Below, in pieces: positions 34,280-44,164 of a stretch of DNA of 64,000 nt. The notes under the pieces are model-generated. The model did not search any database and was not told where the DNA came from. It saw only the letters and a list, made by a program, of their open reading frames with translations. The stretch comes from Bettongia penicillata ogilbyi (taxonomy: Eukaryota > Chordata > Mammalia > Diprotodontia > Potoroidae), in the NCBI GenBank assembly GCA_023548195.1, contig JAJHZJ010000121.1:1054220-1118219 (forward strand), given 5' to 3'. Each line of letters starts with the position of its first letter. Position 1 is the stretch's first letter. Position numbers and translations under genes: made by a program.

Positions 34280-36980
34280 AGTCAGTTTCCTCGATTTGTA
34301 AGTTTCGTTCTCGGCCTCTAGGCAGCTTACACATGTGCCCCGGGCCCCTAAGCAGCTGAGCTTTCCCGGTGGCGGCTGCTGCTGCTTTTTCTTCTTGGTT
34401 CTGAGCTTCGTCTCCTGCTTCTCCTTCCTCTCTCCGTGGAGGCTTTCACTTTCCCCAAACATTCCAGCCTGGCTTCCTCTCCTTCCGTGGGGCTTGCCTT
34501 GCCTCTGGCAGACGGTCTCATCAAGTCTCCCAAGCCCCTGATGAAGAAGCAGGCGGTAAAGCGGCATCATCACAAGCACAATTTGCTGCACCACTATGAG
34601 TTCTGGAGACCCTGGGTAAAGGGACCTACGGAAAGGTGCAGAAAGCACGAGAGCGATGGGGAAGACTGGTGGCCATTAAGTCCATCCGGAAAGATAAAAT
34701 CAAAGATGAGCAGGACCTGCTGCACATCTGCAGGGAGACTGAGATCATGTCATCGCTCAACCACCCACACATCATCACCGTCCATGAAGTGTTTGAAAAC
34801 AGCAACAAGATTGTCATCGTCATGGAGTATGCCAGCCGAGGAGACTTGTATGACTACATTAGTGGACGGCAGCGTCTTAGTGAGCAAGAAACCTGGCATT
34901 TTTTCCGACAGATTGTCTCAGCTGTGTACTACTGTCATAAAAATGGAATTATCCACCGGGATCTCAAGCTAGAGAATATTCTCCTGGATGCTAATGACAA
35001 CATCAAGATTGCAGACTTTGGCCTCTCCAACCCCTATCACCAAGACAAGCTCCTGCAGACCTTCTGTGGGAGTCCCCTTTATGCTTCACCAGAGATTGTC
35101 AATGGGAAGCCCTACATGGGCCCAGAGGTGGACAGCTGGTCTCTGGGTGTTCTCCTCTACATCCTGGTACATGGCATGATGCCTTTTGATGGACAAGACT
35201 ATAAGAGCCTTGTGAAACAGATCAGCAATGGGGAATACCGGGAGCCCACCAAGTCTTCTGATGCTTGTGGACTTATCCGATGGATATTAATGGTGAACCC
35301 CACCCTCAGGGCCACGGTGGCCAGCCATTGGTGGGTCAACTGGGGCTATGCTTTGCCAATTGGGGAGTAGGAGGCTCTACAAGAAAGTGGGGCTCCACGA
35401 GGAGACTCCCCCTGGGCCAAGGTGGCTGAATGGCTCCACCGCTCCTCTCGACCCCTGCTGGAAAATGGTGCCAAGGTGTGCAGTTTCTTTAAGCAACATA
35501 CGACGAGTGGAGCTGGCCTAGAGCGCCAACATTCACTTAAGAAGTCCCGAAAGGAGAATGATATGGCTCAGTCTCTTCAGGGGAGTGTAGGTGCAAAGGC
35601 TTCCCCTGGCCCAGGCAAAGGCATTCTCATGCTGCCCAAGGGTATCCTCAAGAAGAAGGGGGCATCTCCTGCAGAGGGACAAAGGGAGAACTGTGGGGAG
35701 CCTAGACTGGAGCCCACCATGGACCCCATCAGTCCAAGGCACACTGCCCTGGTACTACCCTAGAAAGGTATTCTTAAGAAACCTCAACAGAGGGAATCAG
35801 GGTATTACTCTTCCCCTGAACCAAGTGATTCAGGGGACCTTTTGGATGCAGGTGACGTGTTTGTGGACAGCTACCCCAGTGTCAGAGAACCTTCTTGGCC
35901 CCCACAGCTCCCCCTCCATCGCAAAGGCATCCTCAAGCATAATGGCAAGTTCTCAGGGGCCTCTCAAGAACTCACAGTCTTTGGTTCTCTGGATGAGCTG
36001 GCTCCAGCCCTCTCCTCCACTCGAGTCACTCGCCCCTCAGGAGCTGTGAGTGAGGACAGCATCTTGTCCACTGAGTCCTTTGACCAGCTCGACCTACCAG
36101 AGCGCTTACCCAGCCCTAAGCGGACCCTACGTGGCTGTGTATCTGTGGATGACCTGATGAACCTAGAGGAGCCAGCACCCCAGAGCTCTGGCTCAAGGAG
36201 GCTCCAGCGATGGAGGCAGGATCCCCTTGCTGACAGCTGCTTCTCCCTGATAGACTGCCAGAAGGTAACTGAGGTGTACCTGCAGGCATTGGCTGTTGGT
36301 ATGAAGCTCAGCTGAGGGTGGTAAAGAAACAATTGTGCCCCATCCCCTTATGTCTATGAAGGAAGGCTCAAACATTTTGCCATACCTCCATCTCTGAAGA
36401 GACTGCCTTGCAGACTGAGTTTACCATCATGGAGGCTATACTCCCTGAAGAGGGAAAGGGAAGAAAGCAAGTGAGGTGAGAGTTAGAGATCTCCCCTTTA
36501 AACCATATGTCTTAATCACCCTCAATTGAAAGGGGATGGGAAGACAGGTGGCCGAAGATGTCTCATTGGACAATCTACAAGTGGCTAACTCCTGATGTGC
36601 CAAGTGAGGACTGACTGTATAACTGGTTCCCCCTCCACCAGGAGACTCTGTCCCTCCAGTATGAGAAGTGTTGAGTAGGCTTGGCAGACATCCAAAGGCA
36701 AGTCTTCAGAAGAAATGAATTCTGTCTCGAGCCTGAACTCCAAAATTGACGTAAGGCATCCATTGTTGTGCCTTTGTGACTTCTACAGTGTCATGGCATT
36801 GGGGTCTCTGGTACCTTTCTGGGCACAGGGGAGGGTCCACCCAGTAGTAGCTCAAGAGGAGAACTACACATCTCTTCCCCCTTTCCCCTGCTGTCTAAGC
36901 GTGAGCCCTGATCCCGTATCAGGCTTTCCCCTTTGAACCATTGAGGCAAGCTGCTATAAATGGCCCTTTGCTGCTACACA

Positions 36981-36986
36981 AATAAA
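36981..36986 (+). terminator. Internal AATAAA in the NUAK2-derived 3' UTR
   Basis: An upstream alternative polyadenylation hexamer retained from the parent mRNA. The tail is at the distal site, so the copied mRNA used the distal one. Confidence 0.6.
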
Positions 36987-37206
36987 ATGGTCATCTCAGT
37001 GGGGGCCCAGGCTCCTGGATCTTTGAACCTCAAATGAAGAAGGCTACTGGCCCTCCTCATTCTTTCCCCAGTTCTCCACCCCAGGCAATGTCTGGCCTCT
37101 TCTCTAATGGGTGGGTGGATGGATCACTGTCCTGGGGTCTTTTTGTCTTGAAAAGAGAAGTTTTCTATTTATTTGTATTTCCTCAGTTATGTATTATTTT
37201 TTAAAA

Positions 37207-37212
37207 AATAAA
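37207..37212 (+). terminator. Distal polyadenylation signal AATAAA of the copied mRNA
   Basis: It lies about ten bases before the A run (37223-37231), which is the remnant of the copied poly(A) tail. Confidence 0.85.
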
Positions 37213-37229
37213 CCTTACTCTTAAAAAAA

Positions 37230-37246
37230 AAGAAATTTGTCTTTTG
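37230..37246. repeat. 3' copy of the 17-bp target-site duplication
   Basis: Identical to 34263-34279. Its first two As merge with the poly(A) tail. Confidence 0.95.
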
Positions 37247-37329
37247 TACAAAGCTTCATATATCTTAAATTTGTGAAGTAGATCAAGTAGCTATAACAGG
37301 AAATTATCTATTTTATCTTATGTAATGAA

Positions 37330-38141
37330 AAAAGACAATTGCAACTATATGAAGTTGAAAGACTTTTCCAAGAATAAAATTAAGGCTACTAAATGAGAAA
37401 AAAAATTGTCATTTGGAGGGAAATTTTGTATCAAGTATCTTTGAGAGTCTAACACTCAAGATACACAGGCAACTAACAAAAACATATATGACCAAAAGCT
37501 ATTTTTTAGTAGATAAGTGGTCAAAGGATATGGACCAACAGTTCTCAAAACAAGAACTACAAACCAGTAACAACTATAGGAAAAAATGCTCCAAATTACT
37601 AATAAGAGATACACAAATCAAAATGACTCTCAGATTTCATCCCCTACCCAGCAAATTGGTAAAGATGACAAAGCTCTTTCCAGCTCATTGTTGGAAGAGT
37701 TATGGAAAGACAGGCACATTAATGCATAGTCATTGAAGGTATGGATTGGTCTAACCACTCTAGAAAGGAACTTGCAAATAAGCTGGCTAACATGCCCAGT
37801 CCTTTTGGCCTAGAAATTTCACTGCTAGGAATATATCTCAAAGAGATCAATTAAAAAAAAGAACGACACTAAGACAACAAAATATTGCTAACAGCACCTT
37901 TTATAGTAGCAAAGAAATAGAATTAAAGTAGATGTCCCCCATTTGGGAAATGAATATAATGAAATCCTACCACACTGTAAGAAACAATGAATTTGATGAA
38001 TTCAGAGAATTATGTCAAGATTTACATGAATTGACACAAAGTGAATAAAGAAAAACCAGGAAGACAACAGACACAATAATTATAACAATATAAATGGAAA
38101 GAACGGCAAAACAATTGTAATGGAATGCTGTGAAATGGTCC

Positions 38142-38172
<31 letters not shown>

Positions 38173-38465
38173 GTATGTATAACAATATAAATGGATAGAA
38201 TGGTCAAACAATTGAAATGGAATGCTGTGAAATGGTCCATATATATACATATATGTATGTATCTCTATATACACATATATATGAATGACAATGCACCCCC
38301 TTCCATTCTTTTTTGCAGAAGAGGACAATGGGTGTGGAAAAACTAAAGTTGCTATCAGAGTTTTTCAATGTGCTAATTAGTTTTGCTGAACTGTTTTTGC
38401 GTTTTTGTATTCTGTTGTAAGATGTGGCTCTCTAGGGGATGGATATACCAGAAAATGTAGGTGGT
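37330..38465 (+). mobile_element. Old 5'-truncated L1, ORF2 C-terminus and 3' UTR
   Basis: 'VDKWSKDMDQQFSKQELQ' and 'KKCSKLLIRDTQIKMTL' (ORF 37413-37736) align with the same ORF2 region in the L1 at 54.4-54.6 kb. The C-terminus and UTR follow in broken frames. A 97-base tandem duplication lies in its 3' UTR. Confidence 0.8.
38084..38262 (+). repeat. Tandem duplication of a 97-base unit with a TA tract
   Basis: Units start at 38084 and 38181 with 'aacaatataaatgga' and run through 'ggaatgctgtgaaatggtcc' into a TA/TG-rich tract. The second unit is shorter and differs at several bases. It arose inside the L1 tail. Confidence 0.88.
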
Positions 38466-40170
38466 ATGAAAGCAAATCAACATGTTTATTTATTTACAAA
38501 AAACCATGACAGGAGCTAGAAATGGCATTCATAAGCACATTTTTCCCCTTATCCAATCTTACAATCACTCTGCCTTTCACCTTTCATTCACACCAAAAAG
38601 GTAGGGAAAATATTTAATCACAAGAGCAGATGATAGACAAAAACCCAATAAATGTCCCACTCTTTTCCAATAGTTTTGGAAGTCAGAAGAAGTTTAGATA
38701 TTTTATTTTTAAACCAAAAAATTAAGCATACAAGGGAAGTAGAATTTTAGTGAAAAGAAAACATCTGGTTTCAGTCAATTGACGGTTGTAGGGTAGGAGG
38801 AATACAGAGGGTTTGCTAAGTTTTCAGAAGCAGCAAAAAGCCCTGCAAAACACTCTGCAAAATAGTAGCCTATAGGGAAACCTTCCAGCATCTCTATCTT
38901 GATCAGGATGCTAACTTCAACAAGCCTAACTGGGGTAGTCTCTTTTAATCAGATGGGTGCTGGATATGTAACCTAGAGAGACTCATAGATCTCTAAGCAG
39001 CTAAAGACTACCTTGTTTAGCAGATGTGGCATATAGTTCTGTTCTCTAGGGGCAGAAAGTGGTCACAAAGAGATCCCCTTTTCACCCTTTCTTTCCTTAT
39101 AAAATATTCCACCAATTTCTTATATCCTATAATCCATCATGAGAACAAAAGTGGCACTTAATAGGTTTCTACTTCTTTTGGAAGAGGAAGAGGTGAGGGT
39201 GAGAGAGAGAAGGGAAGGATATCTACATATGCAAAACTGTATGAATAACACGATTGACATTTCAGCAAATTAGAGACACAGTTAGGCTTCAGGCCCAGCT
39301 GGTGGTTTTGCAAAATGGCCTCCTATTATAGTGCTACAAAGTGTCTCTTCAGGTATGGGCAGTATCTTTCCACCATCCCAGTACCTTCCTGAGACTTAGA
39401 AAGATAACCTGCTGAGAGGGAAATGTACAGGAAAATCTTCTTCCTAGATTTTTTAGGACATTCCTCTGAACCAGGTCCAACCCAAATAAAATTCAGTGAA
39501 GTACTCAATGGTCAGGTTATTCTAAAGAGTGTTGTTTCAAAGATTCCTCCAATTCTCTCTCAAAACATTTCTGGTGCAGCTAGGTAAACCAAAATTTCCA
39601 CCTCCATCCCATCCCACTTTCAAACACGGTATTATCTCAGACAGTCCTGGTGGCCTCAGAATGACCTCCAAAAGGGATTTCTTTGCTCTAAAAATCACTC
39701 CTTCATGCTCTTTCTCCTCCCACTCTTTCTCTCTTCCAGTCCCATTTTTACTGCTTTTTTTCTATAAGTGATTAATTTGCAGCAAGCAGGAGGACCTATC
39801 CAAGAGTTCTTTACATTTTCAGTTCCATTTTCCAGTTCTCCAATTTCTACTACTTGGGTCATTTAGTAGACCCCTGCCATCCCTACCTGCAACTGTTAAA
39901 CCCTATCTTCTGCCTGAGACAAGAAGCCTTTTTTCAATGAAAAAAACACAGCAAGTAGGATTCATACCAGATGATCCTCTCTGCTCCTCCCAGCTATGGC
40001 CCATCTCTATTTCCCCTCCTGATTCCTGAAGACATACCCCTCTATTGCCTGGGCGGGTGATGGTGGACTTCTTCTAGTTCCAGAAAGACTTGGAGTTCAA
40101 GGATTCTTAACCTAGAGACAACACACTTGGGTTGTTGTTGGGTTTTGTTTTGTTTTATTTTTAAGAACTT
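38466..40170. other. Unassigned sequence
   Basis: About 1.7 kb without a recognised gene or repeat. The ORFs at 39326-39508 and 39529-39771 are short and anonymous. Confidence 0.45.
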
Positions 40171-40171
40171 T

Positions 40172-40401
40172 GATATGGTGAATGGATAGAATGCCAGGCT
40201 TGGAGTCAGGAAGACCCATCTTCTGATCTGAGCCACTCACTAGCTATGTGACCCTGGGCATGTCATTTAGCCATGTTTATCTCAGTTTCCTTGTCTGTAA
40301 AACTAGAGAAGAAAAGAGAAGGGCAAACCACTCTAGAATCTTTGCCAAGAAAACCTCAAATGGGGTCACAAAGAGTCGAATATGACTAAAATAACTGAAT
40401 T
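40172..40401 (+). repeat. MAR1-type tRNA-like SINE
   Basis: 'gaatggatagaatgccaggcttggagtcaggaagacc', 'tgtgaccctgggcatgtcat' and the tail 'aaatggggtcacaaagagtcg' are all present in order. Confidence 0.9.
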
Positions 40402-40450
40402 TCAATATCACTTATTTCCCATATACTTTATTCTATATTTTATTTATTGG

Positions 40451-40715
40451 GACATCTAGGCAGCACAATGGATAGGATGCTTTGTCAGGAGTCAGGAAGA
40501 CCAGTTCAAATTCAATGTCAGGTACTTCTTAACTGTGTGACCCTGGGCAAGTCACTTAATCGCTATCTGCCTCAGTTTCCTTACCTATAAAGTGGAGATA
40601 ATAGCATCTATTTCCCAAGGTTGTTGTGAGAATCAAATGAGATAATAATTGTAAAGCACTTAGCACGGTACCTGGCACATAGTAAGTATTATACAAATGC
40701 TAGCGATTATTGCTA
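40451..40715 (+). repeat. Second tRNA-like SINE with MIR-like tail
   Basis: The head 'ggcagcacaatggatagg', body 'tgtgaccctgggcaagtcac' and tail 'aatgagataataattgtaaagcact' are typical of a THER1/MIR-type SINE rather than the RTE-tailed form next to it. Confidence 0.87.
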
Positions 40716-41270
40716 TTTTACACATTTAAAAACATTATCCTAAGAAGGGTTCCATAGGTTTCACCAGACTGCCAAAGAGGTTCATGACACAAAGGCTAAG
40801 AATGCCCTAGTTTAAGCATGGTCTCTACCATAGGAGTCCACATCAGCCGCCTGGGAATGTAAAAGTTCTCTACCCACAAACATACACTCACTATCATTAA
40901 ACAGCTATGTAAGAGTGGGTATAAAACCATCCCACCCCATTTTAGCCCTGATACATTATTAAGTGAGAATATGTCAATCAATAAATCATAGGACTTGAAT
41001 CTTCAGGCATCATTGATTGAACCCATATAGAAGCTTCAACTAGCCTAATTAAAGATCACCCTTGGATACACAACCTAGAGAGGCATTTAGATTCTAGGTA
41101 GGTATACAGTTAAGAGAGTCCACCTGGACAGATGCATGTCACTATCCAACTGGACAAGCTTCCCACATTTCTACTGATTATCAGTCACTATGATAGCTAG
41201 AAATGGAGAAAGGTCCTTTATTCATCCTGTATTTCCATATAGTCTTCTGAAAATTCTGTTTCCTATAGAA
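40716..41270. other. Unassigned sequence
   Basis: No recognised gene or repeat. Confidence 0.4.
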
Positions 41271-41515
41271 AGCCACTAGCAAGTTGGGGAGGGGGATTAG
41301 GAAAGACTTCATGTAGAAGGTGGTGTTTGATGTGAATCTTGAAAAAAGGATGGAATTCTATAAATAGGAAGTTAGGACAGAGTGCTTTCCAGGCACACCA
41401 GTGCAAAGGCACATAGATGGAAGACTGAGTGCCATGTGTTAGGAACAGCCAGAAGGCTAGTTTGGCTATATGCGCTAAGATGAAATCTAGTGAGCCTTTC
41501 TGATCCATTCTAAGT
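41270..41515 (-). repeat. L2 fragment (minus strand)
   Basis: 'aggaaagacttcatgtagaaggtgg', 'tttccaggcacaccagtgcaaaggcac' and 'aggaacagccagaaggc' are the reverse complement of the end of L2 ORF2 and its 3' UTR. Confidence 0.7.
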
Positions 41516-42269
41516 CTGACTTTTCTCTGGATTTGCTCTTTTTATTGAGAAGAAAAGACAGAAATGTCTAAAGACACCTATGTGACTGCACAGGAAGCTT
41601 ATCAAAAAGCTCAGATTTTAAAAGGAAATATAGTAAGTTCAGAGACAAGGGCATATAATTCAATACAAAAAAAAAAAGACAGTCCTAGAAGAATAACAAC
41701 TGCAACAGTAAAAACCAGAATGAACTGAGGTTTAATATGAGGGTTAAAAACAGCCCCAAATGACTTTTTGAAATTATTATATGGCAAAGGAAAGAATAAG
41801 AAAGAGACCAGACCACTTCTGGGGTTGGATAAGACAACAAAGGACGATAGAAAAAGGGGCATACTGACTTATTTAGTATTTTATTTCAGTTTTAACAGCT
41901 AAAAAAATGAAATATAGAACCAAAATAATTCCACAGAATTTAAATCCAAGATAAGTGAAGAGATAGTTAAGAGACAATCTAACCACCCTCAATGAATTAA
42001 AGTTACCTGACACCCAATTACATCCCAATGTATTGAAGGAAAAAGATGTTACAACTGAACGCAGTAGATATTTCTGAAGAAGTTATGGAGAGAACAGTAG
42101 AGGTTCCCTAGGATCAGAAGTGGACAAAGATACTTATTTTCAAAACAAGGAAAATCATTGGCTAGTGAGTTTGACTTTGATTCCTGTAAAGAATTAGGGT
42201 TGATGATTAAAATTATAGTTTGTGAAAAATCAAAAAAGTAATCAAAATGAGCCAGCATGAGTTAATTTT
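41516..42269. other. Unassigned sequence
   Basis: No recognised gene or repeat. The short minus-strand ORFs here show no homology that I recognise. Confidence 0.4.
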
Positions 42270-42277
42270 AAATCATG

Positions 42278-42619
42278 TCCCTGGGTGTGGTGGCATACAC
42301 TTGTAATCCCCTACTACTAGGAGAGGAAGAGGCTGTGGATTACTTGAATTCAGGACTTCAGAACTCCAATAAGAAAGGCTAAAGCCAACTGTATGCTGGC
42401 ACTCTCAGGCACCCAAACAGGAAGCCACGAGGGTTAGTGGCCATCAGGCTGTCTACAGAGGGACTAGCATGCCAGCTCTGATCAGAGAGATCAGGTCCAG
42501 GCTTCTATACTGATGAGTAAGGGGCTTGGAGGAGACTTAGGAGAAGGGGCATGTGGCTGCTACATTTTCAGCCCGGGTGAGATAGGGAAACCTGGTCTCA
42601 AAGCAAACAAACAAACAAG
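42278..42619 (+). pseudogene. RN7SLP: 7SL (SRP) RNA retropseudogene, full length
   Basis: The segment can be followed along nearly the whole of 7SL RNA in diverged form. The 5' Alu domain is seen in 'gggtgtggtggcatacac' and 'cttgtaatccc', continuing to 'ttgaattcaggacttcag'. The S domain is seen in 'gtggccatcaggctgtct' and 'acagaggg'. The 3' Alu domain is seen in 'cagcccgggtgagatagg' and 'aaacctggtctcaaag'. An A-rich tail (caaacaaacaaacaag) follows. The octamer 'aaatcatg' flanks it at 42270-42277 and 42620-42627. Marsupials have no Alu, and the S domain is kept, so this is a 7SL copy and not a SINE of the Alu type. Its divergence argues against function. Confidence 0.82.
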
Positions 42620-42734
42620 AAATCATGCCAAACATTGTGAGACATAGGAGACACTGGCACAGGACTGCCCAGCATGTCATGCCCGTATCAAAGAAGGCGT
42701 TGTGTTCTATGAGTGAAGCAGAATTGCAGTAGCT

Positions 42735-42935
42735 CAAAAGAAATGTGAGATGCAGAAATTTAGAGACATCTCCACTCCCAACGTTCCTGTGGACTATTTG
42801 CGTGTGACTTGTGATATGACCTTTGGAGTTTATATTGGTCTGATGAGCCACAGAACACAGTCCGTACCTTGATCCCAGCACAGGGATGTTGTTTTGGTCT
42901 TCTGAGAGAACAAAGGACAACATACCAAAACAACT
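42735..42935 (+). repeat. Unclassified interspersed repeat, 3' part
   Basis: 'aaatgtgagatgcagaaatttagagacatc' and 'ttggtctgatgagccacagaacac' followed by the tail 'tttggtcttctgagagaac' look like a recurrent marsupial repeat that once coded for a C-terminal zinc-finger-like segment. A related tail occurs in reverse near 55859-55900. Confidence 0.45.
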
Positions 42936-43212
42936 TTATTATCTTTTCCCCCAAAGGGGCTTTTTTATAGCTTTTGTTTCGTTTTTACAATTGACCCATG
43001 AATTCATCCGTATGGAGAGTTTCTGGTGATGAACTTTGTGTACCAATATAAATTTTCACTTTCTCTATATTTTATATAGCCAGAGAATTCCTTGAGACAC
43101 AAGGGTGTACTCATAAATGTTTAATAAATCACTCTCCACAAAATGTAGCAGGATGCATTTTTTAGGTTTAATTTTCATCATCTAATGTTTTCTCCATCAC
43201 TTTCCTAGGTCT
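42936..43212. other. Unassigned sequence
   Basis: Nothing recognised. Confidence 0.35.
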
Positions 43213-43402
43213 AGACAAGGAGTGGGGAATTTGCTGCCTCAAGGCCACTAGGTCCTTGGATGCAGCTTTTTGACTGAGTTCAAGTTTTACAGAAGTTTTA
43301 TTAAGGGGATTCGTTCTGTGAAATTTGGATTCAGTCAAAGGGCAGCACTTGAGGACCTGGAGGGCCATAGGTGGCCTTGAGGCCACGGTTCCCCACCCCT
43401 CA
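43213..43402. mobile_element. Palindromic hAT-type MITE
   Basis: The two halves are inverted copies: 'aggagtggggaatttgctgcctcaaggccactaggtccttgg' against 'gaggacctggagggccataggtggccttgaggcc...ttccccacccct', with a short central loop near 43300. The imperfect octamers 'tctagaca' and 'tcaagaca' lie at or near the ends. The family also occurs at 62633-62783. Confidence 0.78.
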
Positions 43403-43534
43403 TCAAGACATTCAATAAAACAGTAAAACAAGGACTGCTTTGTTGCAATTACTATTATCCTGTGTAAATGCTCACACTGACACTTAAAGATGTTCTCAGA
43501 CCCAGTTTGACCAGTGTACAACACAGCCCAGACT

Positions 43535-43835
43535 GAAAGGCTGTGACTTGCCCAGGGTCACACAATCAATATGCGTACAAGGTAGAAGAAGGATATTGCA
43601 CTAGTCATAGAACAGTATTAGAATCCATATGACATAGTTAATAAAGGGCCAGCTTTGAGTCAGCAACACCCAGGTTCAACAAATGCTCTAACAAATGCTA
43701 TTTTATCCGAAAACAGCTATTTAACTCTTCAGTGCCTCCAGAAACTCTTAAGTCTTTGAGTTACAAAGATCTGGCCTCTGGCAGAAATTCCACACCAAAG
43801 AGTTGCCAACAAAGATGAAGTCACAGGTCTCCAAC
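43535..43835 (+). repeat. SINE fragments (MIR core, then marsupial SINE)
   Basis: 'ggctgtgacttgcccagggtcacaca' is a MIR core fragment. From about 43640 'gggccagctttgagtcagcaacacccaggttcaa' and '...gatgaagtcacaggtctccaac' match a marsupial SINE with a long 3' part. Confidence 0.6.
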
Positions 43836-43889
43836 AAATTAAAAAGAATAATAGATGGTCTCCTCAATAATTTCTACAATTATTCAAGA

Positions 43890-44160
43890 TAGACCTAACA
43901 AATAATACAAGGAAAACAACATGAATAAAAAATTATGTTCCAAAGGATGCTATGCAATTGGATAGTCAGTTCATTGAGTAGGATACATATGTGTGGGGTG
44001 GACACTTAAGCTAAATAATCACTTGGACCCAGAACTGAACAGGAAGGAGAGAGTAGATTTGATTTGGAAAATTATGAATTACACTTAACAATTCTAACCT
44101 ATCTTTGGACACAAATGTTATCCCAGTGATGCTGTATGGTTTCAAATCTTGGAAGCAACA
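43890..44160 (+). mobile_element. RTE-type LINE fragment
   Basis: 'caaaggatgctatgcaattggatagtcag', 'cttggacccagaactgaacagg' and 'ccagtgatgctgtatggtttc' match the C-terminal region of an RTE ORF, also seen at 63100-63200. Frames are broken. Confidence 0.65.
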
Positions 44161-44164
44161 ATTT

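Larger units (their letters stand above)
34280..37229 (+). pseudogene. NUAK2P: Processed (retro)pseudogene of NUAK2 (SNARK kinase)
   Basis: An intronless full-length cDNA copy of NUAK2, an AMPK-related Ser/Thr kinase activated by LKB1. A GC-rich 5' UTR (34280-34435) precedes the position of the parental start, which is now GTG (34436). The N-terminus (KSPKPLMKKQAVKRHHHKHN), VAIK lysine (34678), HRD (34954), DFG (35014), the T-loop Thr of LQTFCGSP (35059), the GILKK-type repeats and the C-terminus ending at TGA 36313-36315 are all present. About 626 codons are covered, against 628 in human NUAK2. Lesions: start ATG to GTG, loss of one base between 34603 and 34604, a 9-base in-frame loss at 35316/35317 (the LED before VASHWW), TAG at 35368-35370 (CAG expected) and TAG at 35761-35763 (AAG expected). 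The 3' UTR ends with AATAAA at 37207-37212 and an A tail from 37223. Non-functional as a kinase gene, but few lesions imply fairly recent origin. Confidence 0.96.

Noticed and set aside
34335..34541. Leucine/phenylalanine-rich ORF upstream of the kinase as an upstream ORF
   Set aside because: It starts at GTG and lies in the copied 5' UTR and N-terminal region in another frame; no independent support.
34636..35370. A 244-codon intact kinase ORF that could be taken for a real gene
   Set aside because: It is the middle of NUAK2 in an intronless copy. The start is lost, a one-base deletion precedes it, two TAG codons follow in the same frame, and poly(A) with a target-site duplication shows retroposition.
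40172..40260. tRNA gene
   Set aside because: The tRNA-like box sequences belong to a SINE head. No cloverleaf was found, and the same unit recurs with an RTE-like tail.
42278..42619. Alu or B1 SINE
   Set aside because: Those families are limited to supraprimates, and this copy retains sequence corresponding to the 7SL S domain, which they lack.
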